Shown piece by piece: positions 55,024 to 64,000 of a stretch of DNA of 64,000 nucleotides. Within the stretch, counting starts at the first letter, position 1. The number at the start of each line of letters is the position of its first letter. The notes under the pieces are model-generated. The model searched no databases. It was given only the letters and a program-made list of their open reading frames with translations, and was not told where the DNA came from. Source of the DNA: Mesobacillus foraminis (GTDB taxonomy: Bacteria > Bacillota > Bacilli > Bacillales > Cytobacillaceae). Location: NCBI RefSeq assembly GCF_004340465.1, contig NZ_SLVV01000007.1, positions 62,001-126,000 of the forward strand, given 5' to 3'. The translations under genes and the position numbers were made by a program.

Positions 55024-56232
55024 ATGACTTTATCAAAAAAAATCGTACTTGCCTATTCTGGCGGGCTGGATACATCGGTAGCAATTAAATGGCTTCAAGA
55101 AAAAGGGTATGACGTGGTAGCATGCTGTCTTGACGTCGGCGAAGGAAAAGACCTGGATTTCATTAAAGAAAAAGCTCTCAAGGTAGGGGCTGTCAGCTCT
55201 TATGTACTGGATGTGAAAGAAGAATATGCGAAGGAATACGCTTTGGTAGCCCTTCAGTCACATGCGCTGTACGAAGGGAAATATCCGCTCGTATCTGCCT
55301 TGTCCCGTCCGCTGATTGCGAAAAAGCTGGTTGAAGTGGCGGAGAAAGAAGGAGCTGTTGCTGTTGCCCATGGCTGTACAGGGAAAGGCAATGACCAGGT
55401 GAGGTTTGAAGTTTCCATTAAAGCGTTGAATCCTGACCTGGAAGTACTTGCGCCAGTCCGTGAGTGGAAATGGTCAAGGGAAGAAGAAATTGCCTATGCA
55501 GTAGAAAATAATATCCCGATTCCAATCAACCTAGACAGCCCTTACTCAATCGACCAGAATCTATGGGGAAGAAGCAATGAATGCGGAGTTCTTGAGGATC
55601 CATGGCAGGCACCGCCTGAAGGCGCATACGAGCTTACAGCGAGCCTTGAAAATACTCCGGATGTTGCAGACGTTATCGAAATTGAGTTTGATAAAGGTGT
55701 TCCGGTTGCTTTAAATGGAAAAAATTACTCACTTTCCCAATTGATTCTTGAGCTGAATATTCTTGCAGGCAAGCACGGTGTCGGCAGAATCGACCATGTT
55801 GAAAACCGCCTAGTCGGGATTAAATCACGTGAAGTTTACGAGTGTCCTGCAGCAATGACCCTCATCAAGGCTCATAAAGAGCTTGAAGACATCACTCTTG
55901 TAAAAGAAGTGGCTCATTTTAAACCAATCATGGAAAAGAAAATGACTGAACTCATCTATGAAGGACTATGGTTCTCGCCGCTTCGCAATGCTCTTTCTGC
56001 ATTCCTTGAAGAAACCCAGAAGCACGTCACAGGGACTGTAAGGGTGAAGCTGTTCAAGGGCCATGCTATTATTGAAGGCCGTAAATCTCCATATTCCCTG
56101 TATGACGAGAAGCTTGCAACCTATACTTCCGAGGATGAATTTGATCATAGTGCAGCAGTCGGTTTCATTAATCTTTGGGGGCTTCCAACAAAAGTCCAAA
56201 GCATTGTGCAGGGCAAGAAGGTGACTGTGTGA
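55024..56232 (+). CDS. argG: Argininosuccinate synthase
   Basis: 402 residues. PP-loop [16 protein letters not shown] at 9-24, [13 protein letters not shown] near 117 and [13 protein letters not shown] near 173. It joins citrulline and aspartate with ATP in arginine synthesis. AAAGGGGAG precedes the ATG. Its stop overlaps the GTG start of argH by four nt, so the two are translationally coupled. Confidence 0.97.
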   Translation: MTLSKKIVLAYSGGLDTSVAIKWLQEKGYDVVACCLDVGEGKDLDFIKEKALKVGAVSSYVLDVKEEYAKEYALVALQSHALYEGKYPLVSALSRPLIAKKLVEVAEKEGAVAVAHGCTGKGNDQVRFEVSIKALNPDLEVLAPVREWKWSREEEIAYAVENNIPIPINLDSPYSIDQNLWGRSNECGVLEDPWQAPPEGAYELTASLENTPDVADVIEIEFDKGVPVALNGKNYSLSQLILELNILAGKHGVGRIDHVENRLVGIKSREVYECPAAMTLIKAHKELEDITLVKEVAHFKPIMEKKMTELIYEGLWFSPLRNALSAFLEETQKHVTGTVRVKLFKGHAIIEGRKSPYSLYDEKLATYTSEDEFDHSAAVGFINLWGLPTKVQSIVQGKKVTV

Positions 56233-57611
56233 AGAAACTCTGGGGCGGAAGGTTTACAGCTTCTGCTGAGGAATGGGTAGATGAATTTGGGGCATCCATT
56301 CCTTTCGATCAGGAACTCGTTCTTGAAGATATAAAGGGAAGCATAGCCCACGCAACCATGCTATCTAAATGCGGGATTCTGACGGAAAAAGAAGCTGAAA
56401 CCATCATTGGCGGTTTAAAAGAATTAAAAGAAAAAGCGTTAAAAAAGCAACTGGAGTATTCTACAAAGTACGAGGATATCCATCTTAATATCGAACATAT
56501 GCTGACGGAACTTATAGGGCCTGTTGGGGGGAAACTTCATACAGGCCGAAGCCGAAATGACCAGGTTGCCACAGACATGCATCTGTACTTAAGCGATCAA
56601 GTGGCTGAAATTGCGGCCCTCCTCGGAGAATTTCAGGAAACCCTTATTGAAAAAGCAGGAGATCATATCGAAACTGTCATGCCGGGATATACACACCTGC
56701 AAAGAGCACAGCCAATTTCTTTTGCGCATCACTTAATGGCTTATTTTTGGATGCTTGAAAGAGATAAACAGCGGTTCACTGAAGTCCTTAAAAGAATCAA
56801 TATCAGCCCTCTCGGGGCGGGGGCGCTTGCAGGAACAACTTTCCCAATTGACAGGGAATATTCGGCGGAACTCCTTGGTTTTGAAGGAATCTACCAAAAT
56901 AGCCTGGATGCAGTAAGCGACCGGGACTTCATTCTCGAGTTCATGTCGGCAAGCTCTATACTTATGATGCATTTATCCAGGTTTGCGGAGGAAATCATTC
57001 TATGGTCGAGCCAGGAATTCCGGTTCGTCGAACTGGATGATACTTTCGCAACGGGAAGCAGCATCATGCCTCAAAAGAAAAACCCTGATATGGCTGAATT
57101 AATCAGGGGGAAAACAGGGCGTGTCTATGGAGGGCTTATGAGTCTCCTCACCATCCTTAAAGGTCTTCCGCTTGCATATAACAAGGATATGCAGGAGGAT
57201 AAAGAGGGCATGTTTGATACAGTCAAAACTGTTAAAGGATCTTTAAAGATCTTTTCAGGCATGGTCAAGACGATGACAGTTAATACCGACAATATGAAGG
57301 CTTCCGTCACAAAGGATTTTTCCAATGCGACTGAGCTTGCAGATTACCTGGCTGCCAAAGGAATGCCTTTCCGGGAAGCGCATGAAGTTGTTGGGAAGCT
57401 TGTGCTGGATTGTATCGGAAAAGGCTGTTTTCTGGCAGATCTCCCGTTTGAAGAATTCAAAGCTTCCAGTTCATTGTTTGAAGAAGACATTTATGAGGCA
57501 CTTGATCCCTATAATGCAGTTGCCCGCAGGAATTCGGCGGGTGGCACCGGATTTGCGGAAGTTGAAGCCCAGATTCAAAAAGCAAGGCTGCTCACTGGGT
57601 TGGAGAAATAA
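56229..57611 (+). CDS. argH: Argininosuccinate lyase
   Basis: 460-residue fumarase/aspartase-superfamily lyase. [14 protein letters not shown] near 110, [15 protein letters not shown] near 152 and the mobile signature loop [15 protein letters not shown] near 277 with the catalytic serine. It releases arginine and fumarate. GTG start overlaps the argG stop (GTGA). Last gene of the argGH operon. Confidence 0.97.
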   Translation: MKKLWGGRFTASAEEWVDEFGASIPFDQELVLEDIKGSIAHATMLSKCGILTEKEAETIIGGLKELKEKALKKQLEYSTKYEDIHLNIEHMLTELIGPVGGKLHTGRSRNDQVATDMHLYLSDQVAEIAALLGEFQETLIEKAGDHIETVMPGYTHLQRAQPISFAHHLMAYFWMLERDKQRFTEVLKRINISPLGAGALAGTTFPIDREYSAELLGFEGIYQNSLDAVSDRDFILEFMSASSILMMHLSRFAEEIILWSSQEFRFVELDDTFATGSSIMPQKKNPDMAELIRGKTGRVYGGLMSLLTILKGLPLAYNKDMQEDKEGMFDTVKTVKGSLKIFSGMVKTMTVNTDNMKASVTKDFSNATELADYLAAKGMPFREAHEVVGKLVLDCIGKGCFLADLPFEEFKASSSLFEEDIYEALDPYNAVARRNSAGGTGFAEVEAQIQKARLLTGLEK

Positions 57612-57624
57612 GTTCCGGATTATA

Positions 57625-57660
57625 AAAGGAAGCACACAGACTTGCCTGTGTGCTTCCTTT
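57625..57660. terminator. Bidirectional terminator between argH and the universal stress gene
   Basis: AAAGGAAGCACACAG / CTGTGTGCTTCCTTT, a 15-bp stem with a 6-nt loop. Confidence 0.93.
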
Positions 57661-57682
57661 GCTTATTTAAAGTTTTATCCAT

Positions 57683-58150
57683 TTATTGATCATTGTTCCC
57701 AGTGGTTTCCTTCGGGGTCCTTATAATCATGACATCGCAGGAGGCATATCGGACAATATGCTCAGAGACACTTCCGATAAAAAAGCGTTCCACCGCATTC
57801 ATGCCTGTGGCACCGCAGATAATCAGGTCCGCATTATGTTTTTTTGCAATTTCTTTAGCGATTTTAACTTTTGGGGACCCATAATCAAGCACATGGGCTA
57901 CTTCTGCCACTCCAGCCTCAAGTGCCTGCTGTCTGTAATTTTCAAGGAGTTCGGTTGCAAATTCACCCGCCCGCTCCGTAACCGTGCGGTCATATGCTTC
58001 CACTGTCGCAAATGTCCTTAGATCAATGACATGTGTCAAGATCATTTTTGCAGAGTTCCTCTTTGCAATCTCAATGGCTTTTTTGAATGCCCAGGCTGCT
58101 TCTTTGGATCCGTCTACAGCTACTAAGATATTCTGATAAGTTAAACCCAT
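57683..58150 (-). CDS. Universal stress protein UspA family
   Basis: 155 residues. N-terminal LVAVDGSKEAAWAFKKAI (ATP-contacting Asp near 13) and the C-terminal phosphate-binding GATGMNAVERFFIGSVSEHIV (G-2X-G-9X-GS pattern) mark an ATP-binding Usp. Two B. subtilis paralogues, NhaX and YxiE, are of this type; the specific role is unknown. AAAGGAGGAGG precedes the ATG. Confidence 0.9.
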   Translation of the reverse strand: MGLTYQNILVAVDGSKEAAWAFKKAIEIAKRNSAKMILTHVIDLRTFATVEAYDRTVTERAGEFATELLENYRQQALEAGVAEVAHVLDYGSPKVKIAKEIAKKHNADLIICGATGMNAVERFFIGSVSEHIVRYASCDVMIIRTPKETTGNNDQ

Positions 58151-58251
58151 TGTTTTTCCTCCTCCTTTACCTTAATTATACAGAAACGTTTTTAGTATGG
58201 ATGTTACAAACTGACGAACAATATAGATAAGTTTGGGAAGGAGGAAGCAAA

Positions 58252-58404
58252 TTGGATAAAAATCCGGAAAAGGGATACCAGTCGTATGCTTATGATGACC
58301 AGGGGACAATGGAGGTAAGCAGACAAATCATGAACTCATATAACAGCGGGGTAATCGACCCATCTGAAATGAGAAGAATCGCAGAGCAGAGGGAAGAAGA
58401 GTAG
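58252..58404 (+). CDS. Small hypothetical protein, 50 residues
   Basis: TTG start with GGGAAGGAGG nine nt upstream, a near-perfect ribosome binding site. The product begins MDKNPEKGYQSYAYDDQGTM and ends in RIAEQREEE; it is polar, tyrosine- and glutamate-rich, without cysteine or a hydrophobic segment. The frame ends just before a hairpin (58412-58435), giving a self-contained unit. No family recognised; coding status rests on the ribosome binding site, composition and terminator. Confidence 0.65.
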   Translation: MDKNPEKGYQSYAYDDQGTMEVSRQIMNSYNSGVIDPSEMRRIAEQREEE

Positions 58405-58411
58405 CATCGAA

Positions 58412-58435
58412 AACAAGCTGATTTAAAGCTTGTTT
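58412..58435 (+). terminator. Hairpin after the 50-residue ORF
   Basis: AACAAGCT / AGCTTGTTT stem with a 7-nt loop, ending in TTT. Confidence 0.65.
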
Positions 58436-58436
58436 G

Positions 58437-58653
58437 AGACTGTAGACTAACTCGATGAAAATCGGGTTGTTACAGTCTTTTTTATTTTGTCTGGTTGTAA
58501 AACTGGGCAGTTGATTTCCATGCAGCGGCTTCGCTTTTTGCGGGCGACCCGGGGAGCCTCTAGACATTGACGCACCTGTTGGGTGTCCCCTGGCCCTTAT
58601 CCTGACCCGTGCATGCTTCCGCAGGAGTCCAGCGGCTTCCAATCCAATCAACA
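58437..58653 (+). repeat. Composite interspersed repeat, copy C (diverged)
   Basis: Hairpin unit AGACTGTAGACTAACTCGAT ... TTACAGTCT (58437-58478, then T6) and a second element with inverted ends GTTGATT / AATCAAC (58510-58652) containing GGCTTCGCTTTTTGCGGGC and GGGGAGCCTC. Same orientation and order as copy A. No ORF supported. Confidence 0.7.
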
Positions 58654-58742
58654 GGGTTTTAAGAGACAATGTGAACTAAGCCGATTTTCCAGCAAGCTTT
58701 TTATGTTTTTAATATTCTTTTAAGGGTTGAATAAGATCTTTT

Positions 58743-58772
58743 TTGCAAAAAAGTATTTTTCTGCGATAAAAT
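58743..58772 (+). promoter_or_regulatory. Possible ald promoter
   Basis: TTGCAA, 18-nt spacer, TAAAAT, about 90 bases before ald. The remaining spacer between repeat copy C and ald holds nothing else I can identify. Confidence 0.45.
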
Positions 58773-58863
58773 GTAAGTGCCTTCATTCTATACTTCCTTT
58801 GCGGGATTGTGATTGGTAATTTGAACGTTAAAACTCATTTCTATTCCATAGGGGGATTTTATT

Positions 58864-59985
58864 ATGCGCATCGGTGTACCGAAGGAGATAAAAAATAACG
58901 AGAACCGCATCGCCATGACACCTGCTGGGGTGGTCAACCTTGTTCAATCCGGACACACAGTATCAATTGAAACGGGAGCAGGACTGGGTTCCGGCTTTAC
59001 GGATGATGATTTTCAAAATGCGGGCGCCCAGATTGTAGCTGCACCTGACGAAGCATGGAGCGCGGACATGGTCATGAAGGTTAAAGAACCTCTCAAAGAG
59101 GAATTCGGCTATTTTCGTGAAGGCCTTATTTTATTTACATATCTCCACTTAGCTCCAGAACCTGAACTTACAGCGGCTTTACAAGAAGCTAAAGTGGTTG
59201 GAATTGCCTATGAAACGATTCAGCTTCCGAATGGGAGCCTGCCGCTTCTTACTCCAATGAGTGAAGTTGCCGGAAGAATGGCCCCCCAGATTGGCGCCCA
59301 ATTTTTAGAAAAGGTGTATGGGGGAAAAGGAATTCTATTATCAGGTGTCCCGGGGGTTCAAAGAGGAAGGGTAACCATCATAGGCGGGGGTGTTGCCGGC
59401 ACCAATGCTGCCAAGATGGCGGTTGGACTGGGGGCAGAGGTTACTGTGATCGATCTGAATCCTGAAAGGCTGAGGCAGCTTGATGATATTTTCGGGCAGG
59501 ATATTACAACATTAATGTCAAACCCGTATAATATTGCGGAAGCTGTCCGGGCATCCGACCTTGTCATTGGTGCCGTTCTGATTCCGGGGGCACGGGCCCC
59601 GAGGCTGGTAACAGAAGAAATGATCAAAACAATGAAGCCTGGTTCTGTTGTCGTTGACATTGCAATAGATCAGGGCGGGATTTTTGAAACAACAGACAGA
59701 ATCACTACTCATGATCGGCCTACCTATGAAAAGCATGGTGTTGTTCATTATGCGGTTGCTAATATGCCGGGGGCAGTTCCTAGGACTTCTACATTGGCTC
59801 TCACGAACGTAACAGTTCCTTATGCTGTTCAAATTGCCAATAAAGGTTATAAACTTGCCTGTCTAGAAAACCCGGCCATTTTAAAAGGGGTTAATACACT
59901 CAATGGTCATGTTACCTACAAGGCGGTGGCTGAAGCTCAAGGCCTGGATTATATAGAAGCGGAAGCGGTGCTGCGGCAATTATAG
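58864..59985 (+). CDS. ald: Alanine dehydrogenase
   Basis: 373-residue NAD-dependent enzyme that deaminates L-alanine to pyruvate and ammonia. N-terminal [20 protein letters not shown], catalytic [12 protein letters not shown] (Lys near 75) and [10 protein letters not shown] (His near 96), Rossmann motif [20 protein letters not shown] near 171-190 and substrate-binding [11 protein letters not shown] near 266. In B. subtilis Ald is needed for alanine use and for normal sporulation. Confidence 0.97.
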   Translation: MRIGVPKEIKNNENRIAMTPAGVVNLVQSGHTVSIETGAGLGSGFTDDDFQNAGAQIVAAPDEAWSADMVMKVKEPLKEEFGYFREGLILFTYLHLAPEPELTAALQEAKVVGIAYETIQLPNGSLPLLTPMSEVAGRMAPQIGAQFLEKVYGGKGILLSGVPGVQRGRVTIIGGGVAGTNAAKMAVGLGAEVTVIDLNPERLRQLDDIFGQDITTLMSNPYNIAEAVRASDLVIGAVLIPGARAPRLVTEEMIKTMKPGSVVVDIAIDQGGIFETTDRITTHDRPTYEKHGVVHYAVANMPGAVPRTSTLALTNVTVPYAVQIANKGYKLACLENPAILKGVNTLNGHVTYKAVAEAQGLDYIEAEAVLRQL

Positions 59986-59994
59986 AATTGTTGG

Positions 59995-60025
59995 AAAGAT
60001 TCAGTGAATACTGGATCTTTTTTTC
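59995..60025 (+). terminator. ald terminator
   Basis: AAAGATTCAGT / ACTGGATCTTT stem (one mismatch or G-U) followed by T-run. Confidence 0.8.
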
Positions 60026-60149
60026 GAGGATGGATTGTGAATTATATAAATAAATGATATTTTATAGTATATTGTTTATGGATAAACTGCGATTTTTTGC
60101 CATGTCAAAGAGTTAAGCAGCTAATTTTTTTGAATTAAGGAGTGTCATG

Positions 60150-61088
60150 ATGGAAAAAGTATTGATTTTCGGGCACAAGAATCCTGATACGGATTCAATC
60201 TGCTCAGCTATCGCCTATGCGGATTTAAAAACTAAGCTTGGAGAAAATGTGGAAGCCGTCCGTCTAGGACAAATTAATGGAGAAACTGCCCATGCGCTTG
60301 AATATTTCAAAGCAGACGAACCCCGTCTGGTAGAACAAGTAGCGGGTGAAGCACCACAAGGCGTCATCCTGGTTGACCACAATGAACGCCAGCAAAGTGC
60401 CGATGATATTGAGAAGGTAAGGATCCTTGAAGTAATCGACCACCATCGTGTAGCAAATTTTGAAACAAGCGATCCTTTATATTTCCGGGCTGAACCAGTT
60501 GGCTGCACAGCGACTATCTTAAATAAAATGTACAAAGAAAACAATATTGCTATTGAGAAGAACATTGCAGGCTTAATGCTGTCTGCGATTATCTCCGATT
60601 CACTATTGTTTAAATCTCCTACATGCACAGAACAGGATGTCGCAGCTGCCCGTGAATTGGCAGAGATTGCTGGTGTTGATGCAAATGTTTACGGTCTCGA
60701 AATGCTAAAAGCAGGTGCTGATCTTAGCAGCAAGACGATCAATGAATTGATCTCATTGGATGCAAAAGAATTTTCAATGGGAAGCTATAAGGTTGAAATC
60801 GCCCAAGTCAACACAGTGGACGTAAATGATGTCCTGGCCCGTCAGGCGGAGCTTGAAGATGCATTGACACAGGTGATTGCCGAAAAGGAACTGGATTTGT
60901 TCCTTTTAGTCATTACAGATATCCTGACAAATGATTCTGTAGGCCTTGCGCTTGGAAATCAGGCAGGGTCAGTGGAAGAAGCCTTCAATGTCAGCCTGGA
61001 AAACAACACCGCAGTATTAAGAGGAGTTGTCTCCCGTAAGAAGCAGGTTGTTCCAGTACTTACAACAACCCTGATTGCTAGAGGATAA
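60150..61088 (+). CDS. ppaC: Manganese-dependent inorganic pyrophosphatase (family II)
   Basis: 312-residue DHH-family phosphoesterase. Metal ligands are visible in [14 protein letters not shown] (about 7-20), [10 protein letters not shown] (about 72) and the DHH motif [11 protein letters not shown] (about 95). It hydrolyses pyrophosphate. Start at the second ATG of an ATGATG pair, seven nt after AAGGAG; the first is only four nt away. Confidence 0.96.
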   Translation: MEKVLIFGHKNPDTDSICSAIAYADLKTKLGENVEAVRLGQINGETAHALEYFKADEPRLVEQVAGEAPQGVILVDHNERQQSADDIEKVRILEVIDHHRVANFETSDPLYFRAEPVGCTATILNKMYKENNIAIEKNIAGLMLSAIISDSLLFKSPTCTEQDVAAARELAEIAGVDANVYGLEMLKAGADLSSKTINELISLDAKEFSMGSYKVEIAQVNTVDVNDVLARQAELEDALTQVIAEKELDLFLLVITDILTNDSVGLALGNQAGSVEEAFNVSLENNTAVLRGVVSRKKQVVPVLTTTLIARG

Positions 61089-61092
61089 AATA

Positions 61093-61129
61093 AAAAAGCT
61101 CCGGCGCTTTATGCCGGAGCTTCTTTTCG
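61093..61129. terminator. Bidirectional terminator between ppaC and deoC
   Basis: AAGCTCCGGC / GCCGGAGCTT stem with a 7-nt loop between convergent genes. Confidence 0.93.
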
Positions 61130-61130
61130 T

Positions 61131-61805
61131 TTAATAAGAAGTATTTGAGCTTTGTCCGTTGATAATAGCAACCCCAGAACTTGCACCAATCCTTGTGGCA
61201 CCAGCTTTGATCATCGTTTCAGCATCTTCAAGGCTCCTTACGCCTCCCGAAGCTTTAACCCCGATGGCTGGGCCTACAACCTTTCTCATTAGGGCAATAT
61301 CCTGCGGAGTTGCTCCGCCGGTCGAAAATCCAGTTGACGTTTTTACAAAATCGGCTCCCGCGTTGGCAGCAAGCTTGCAGGCTATTTCTTTCTCTTCATC
61401 CGTCAACAGGGATGTTTCAATAATGACTTTTGTCAGCGCACGGTCTTTTGCAGCCTCTACTACTGATTTAATATCGCTTTCAACAAGATGGTACTGCTTC
61501 GACTTCAATGCCCCAATATTGATGACCATATCAACCTCTTCGGCTCCATTCTCGATGGCAATTTTCGTTTCAAAGGCTTTTACCTCTGATGCTGAAGCTC
61601 CCAGCGGGAAACCGATGACGGTGCAAACCTTTACTTCCGCTGCATCTGTAAGCACTTCGGCCGCTTTTTTGACCCAGGCAGGATTGACACAAACGGAAGC
61701 AAAGTTATACTCTTTTGCTTCTTGCGCTAATTTTATGATTTCAGTTTCCGTAGCATCAGCTTTCAGTAATGTATGATCGATCATGCGAGCTAAATCTGTT
61801 GCCAT
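61131..61805 (-). CDS. deoC: Deoxyribose-phosphate aldolase
   Basis: 224-residue class I aldolase that splits 2-deoxyribose 5-phosphate into glyceraldehyde 3-phosphate and acetaldehyde. The Schiff-base lysine is most likely that in KVIIETSLL (about 152), with the second active-site lysine in [12 protein letters not shown] (about 183). VCVNPAWV near 37 and VIGFPLGA near 63 are family blocks. Monocistronic here, without the other nucleoside-catabolic genes usually beside it. Acetaldehyde could feed the acetyl-CoA pool. Confidence 0.95.
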   Translation of the reverse strand: MATDLARMIDHTLLKADATETEIIKLAQEAKEYNFASVCVNPAWVKKAAEVLTDAAEVKVCTVIGFPLGASASEVKAFETKIAIENGAEEVDMVINIGALKSKQYHLVESDIKSVVEAAKDRALTKVIIETSLLTDEEKEIACKLAANAGADFVKTSTGFSTGGATPQDIALMRKVVGPAIGVKASGGVRSLEDAETMIKAGATRIGASSGVAIINGQSSNTSY

Positions 61806-62068
61806 TTTTCATTCCCCCATTTATAAAGCATTGCTATATATAACAATGATTGATTACCTGATCAATATATCAATTGGGTGAACAAAAGTAAATATGATCT
61901 TGAACAATTGTTTAGTATTTTACGACCCAAACTTAGCTTCGGGCATGATGAACGCTTCATGATTACCTTCTTCCTTTTCTACCTGTTTTTAAGGGCATCA
62001 TGAACTCTTTCATAACGACCGGGCGTTATGAAGCCCCCATAAAAACCTTTTTCGCTCTAGCTCATGAA
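61806..62068. other. Gene-free spacer with three 12-bp repeats and palindromes
   Basis: No ORF supported. It contains GGGCATGATGAA (61941-61952), GGGCATCATGAA (61993-62004) and GGGCGTTATGAA (62021-62032), and a perfect 9-bp inverted repeat TTCATAACG / CGTTATGAA at 62009-62032. The deoC promoter presumably lies near 61830-61880. Confidence 0.6.
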
Positions 62069-62104
62069 TTGAAAAAGCTCCTGCGCGGATATGCACAGGA
62101 GCTG
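62069..62104 (-). terminator. Terminator of the M24 dipeptidase gene
   Basis: On the minus strand AGCTCCTGTG ... CGCAGGAGCT followed by TTTTTC, just after the stop codon. Confidence 0.85.
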
Positions 62105-62121
62105 AAAGTAACATAACTATT

Positions 62122-63216
62122 TTAGACGATCACCAGTTCTTTCGGGTACTTAGTCAAAATTTCAATTCCTGACTTCGTGACCAGCACGTCATCCTCGATT
62201 CTGACACCAGCCACCCCGGGAACATAAATTCCCGGTTCGACTGTGAAGACCATGCCTTCTTCAATGGTCAAGGAGTTTTCTGAAGTGATTGAAGGAAACT
62301 CGTGCACGCTGATACCCAGCCCATGACCCAGCCTGTGAGGGAAGAATTCTCCGTATCCTGCAGAAGCGATTTTATTGCGTGCAGCAAGGTCTACTTCCGA
62401 ACAGGCCGTCCCGGGGCGAATGGATTTCAAGGCTTCAAGCTGGGCATCGAGGACTGTCTGGTAGATTTTTTTCTGCTCCTCTCCGATATCCCCGAAGGCA
62501 ACAGTCCTGGTGATATCGGAGCAGTAGCCATCAACGACTACTCCCAGGTCGAACAGGACCAGATCCCCTTTGCTGACTTTTGTCAGCCCGGGTGTTCCAT
62601 GTGGAGATGCGGCGTTTTTCCCTGTAAGGACCATTGTCGAAAAGGACATTTCCAGTACGCCTTTTTTCTTTAGCGCATATTCAATTGCTGCTAGTATTTC
62701 TAGTTCGGTTTTGCCTTCACGTATCTCCTGAACCCCTGTTTCAATTGCAAAATCAGCAAGCTCGCAGGCCTCCCGAATTTTAGCCAGTTCCTGGTCATCC
62801 TTTTTCAATCGCAGCAGCCTGAGTTTTTCTTCAGCTGAAACGAACTCGGCATGTGGAAACAGGCGAACCATCTCTTCATAGCGGATGACATTCATATGTT
62901 CTTTTTCAATTCCCGCTTTATGTACAGACTCGACCCTTGATTGAATAGCCCGGTTGACCAGTTCCCATGGACGGTCCGTATCGCTGTGACCGATTATTTC
63001 AAATTTCCATCCTGCATTCCTGGCATCATTCACTTCCATTCCTGGGCAAACCAGAAATGGCTCCGCATCCTGGAATACAGCGATTCCAAGGAGCCTTTCA
63101 TGCGGTTCGCTTAAAAAACCGCTTAGATAAAAGACATTATCTGGAGAAGTAAGAAAGCAGACATCCACCTGATGATCCTTCATCCATCTTGATAGTTGTT
63201 TGATGCGGTGTTCCAT
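62122..63216 (-). CDS. pepQ: M24 family Xaa-Pro dipeptidase/aminopeptidase
   Basis: 364-residue pita-bread metallopeptidase with a creatinase-like N-terminal domain (about 1-125) and a catalytic domain. Metal ligands are seen in LFDLGVVVDGYCSDITRT (about 217-234), HRLGHGLGISVHEFP (about 295), FTVEPGIYV (about 327) and GVRIEDDVLV (about 342). It releases proline from short peptides. AAGGAGGAA precedes the ATG. Divergent from ytkL. Confidence 0.92.
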   Translation of the reverse strand: MEHRIKQLSRWMKDHQVDVCFLTSPDNVFYLSGFLSEPHERLLGIAVFQDAEPFLVCPGMEVNDARNAGWKFEIIGHSDTDRPWELVNRAIQSRVESVHKAGIEKEHMNVIRYEEMVRLFPHAEFVSAEEKLRLLRLKKDDQELAKIREACELADFAIETGVQEIREGKTELEILAAIEYALKKKGVLEMSFSTMVLTGKNAASPHGTPGLTKVSKGDLVLFDLGVVVDGYCSDITRTVAFGDIGEEQKKIYQTVLDAQLEALKSIRPGTACSEVDLAARNKIASAGYGEFFPHRLGHGLGISVHEFPSITSENSLTIEEGMVFTVEPGIYVPGVAGVRIEDDVLVTKSGIEILTKYPKELVIV

Positions 63217-63374
63217 AGTAATAGATTCCTCCTTGCATTTTTTGTATTAAGAGCGTAGCAACTAAAATAAGAAAAGTAAACTTTTATAAGCCAAAAACTT
63301 TGGGTATAAATGAGGAGGACTTATAATAGGGATGTTGAAATAACAAAGCAGACTGCAGAAGGGAGAGAGTTTTA

Positions 63375-64000
63375 TTGAAAATTTCATACCACGGTCATTC
63401 AGTTGTTAAGATTGAAACTGGAGGGAAAACTATTTTAATTGATCCCTTCCTTACCGGCAATGGACTCACAGACCTCAAGGCGAATGAAGTAACGGCTGAT
63501 GCGATTCTTTTGACACATGCACATAATGATCATGTAGGGGATACTGTTGAAATTGCGAAACGGACCGGTGCCCTGGTAGTAACAAATGCCGATTTGGCTA
63601 CATATTTAAGCTGGCAAGGAGTTCGAACACACGGCATGAATATTGGAGGTTCCTATGAGTTTGACTTTGGCAAAGTCAAAATGACACAGGCATTCCATGG
63701 ATCAGGCTATGTTACTGATGGCCAGCAAATCATTTATGGAGGAATGCCGGCGGGGATACTCTTTTCAGCAGAGGGCAAGACGATCTACCATGCGGGTGAT
63801 ACAGGATTGTTCTCGGACATGAAGCTCATTGGGGAACGCCATGATATTGACCTTGCTTTCCTGCCGATTGGCGACAACTTTACGATGGGGCCTGAAGATG
63901 CTGCTGCGGCGGCCGAATTTTTAAAGGCAAAGCTGGTGGTGCCGATCCACTTCAACACCTTCCCTCCGATAAAGCAGGATCCAACAAGATTCATTGAAAT
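63375..64000 (+). CDS. ytkL: Metal-dependent hydrolase YtkL (UPF0173), 5' part; continues past window
   Basis: Metallo-beta-lactamase-fold protein, about 208 residues visible and still open at the window edge; family members have about 226, so little is missing. [17 protein letters not shown] starts the protein, the zinc motif [10 protein letters not shown] (HxHxDH) is near 54, and [11 protein letters not shown] near 140 and [10 protein letters not shown] near 195 supply later ligands. TTG start with GGGAGAGAG upstream. The substrate is unknown in the UPF0173 group. Confidence 0.92.
   Translation, partial: MKISYHGHSVVKIETGGKTILIDPFLTGNGLTDLKANEVTADAILLTHAHNDHVGDTVEIAKRTGALVVTNADLATYLSWQGVRTHGMNIGGSYEFDFGKVKMTQAFHGSGYVTDGQQIIYGGMPAGILFSAEGKTIYHAGDTGLFSDMKLIGERHDIDLAFLPIGDNFTMGPEDAAAAAEFLKAKLVVPIHFNTFPPIKQDPTRFIE

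Noticed and set aside
58328-58669. 113-codon minus-strand open frame
   Set aside because: Lies mostly within repeat copy C and overlaps the 50-codon gene; the GC-rich repeat explains the lack of stops.
61159-61776. 205-codon open frame on the plus strand opposite deoC
   Set aside because: Fully antisense to a certain gene, serine- and alanine-rich by reverse complementarity, with no ribosome binding site.

Overview
The window is a stretch of core chromosome from an endospore-forming member of the Bacillaceae (Bacillus sensu lato). Lineage markers are an alpha/beta-type small acid-soluble spore protein, GerW and RefZ, the bacillithiol-linked protein YtxJ, CcpA with cre sites, a tyrosine T-box in front of tyrS, the rpsD leader and AGGAGG-type ribosome binding sites with frequent TTG and GTG starts. 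Gene order follows the B. subtilis ytkP-to-ytkL region closely. No rRNA, tRNA, CRISPR array, intact insertion sequence, prophage or defence island is visible.

Layout. 1-9.8 kb: 3' end of D-amino-acid transaminase (dat), a cysteine synthase homologue, thpR, ytlQ, a lipid kinase (ytlR), type I pullulanase (amyX), ytmP, ytzH, trmB, the lactonase ytnP and ytzB. 10-18.7 kb: M42 aminopeptidase, a DUF84 nucleotidase, ytoQ, a lipoprotein, ytpP, ytpQ, the DNA translocase sftA and murC. 18.8-24 kb: M29 aminopeptidase, the ytxGHJ stress operon behind a sigma-B-like promoter, aroA and ccpA. 24-28.4 kb: acuABC divergent from acsA, the acetyl-CoA synthetase whose activity AcuA and AcuC control by lysine acetylation. 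28.4-34.3 kb: a class A penicillin-binding protein, T-box plus tyrS, and rpsD with its leader. 34.4-42.6 kb: a methionine gamma-lyase-like enzyme, free methionine sulfoxide reductase, refZ, hisJ, ezrA, the nifZ-thiI tRNA thiolation pair and sspA. 42.6-51.5 kb: acyl-CoA synthetase, rarD, NAD kinase 2, sppA, yteJ, ytfI, gerW, tpx and ytxK. 51.6-64 kb: ackA, an EcsC-family gene, moaB, argGH, a universal stress protein, a 50-residue ORF, ald, ppaC, deoC, an M24 dipeptidase and the 5' part of ytkL.

Functional themes are acetyl-CoA and overflow metabolism (ccpA, acsA, acuABC, ackA, ald), cell envelope and division (murC, ezrA, sftA, refZ, the penicillin-binding protein), thiol and redox chemistry (ytpP, ytxJ, tpx, fRMsr) and spore properties (sspA, gerW).

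I found no convincing undescribed multi-gene system. The least explained material is non-coding: three diverged copies of a composite palindromic repeat (about 45.35, 48.34 and 58.44 kb), one of them beside a duplicated terminator and a coding-like remnant; a group of three 12-bp repeats near 62.0 kb; and several hairpins not obviously tied to a gene. Start sites were chosen by ribosome binding site position and remembered family length; all homologue assignments come from motif recognition, not from a search.
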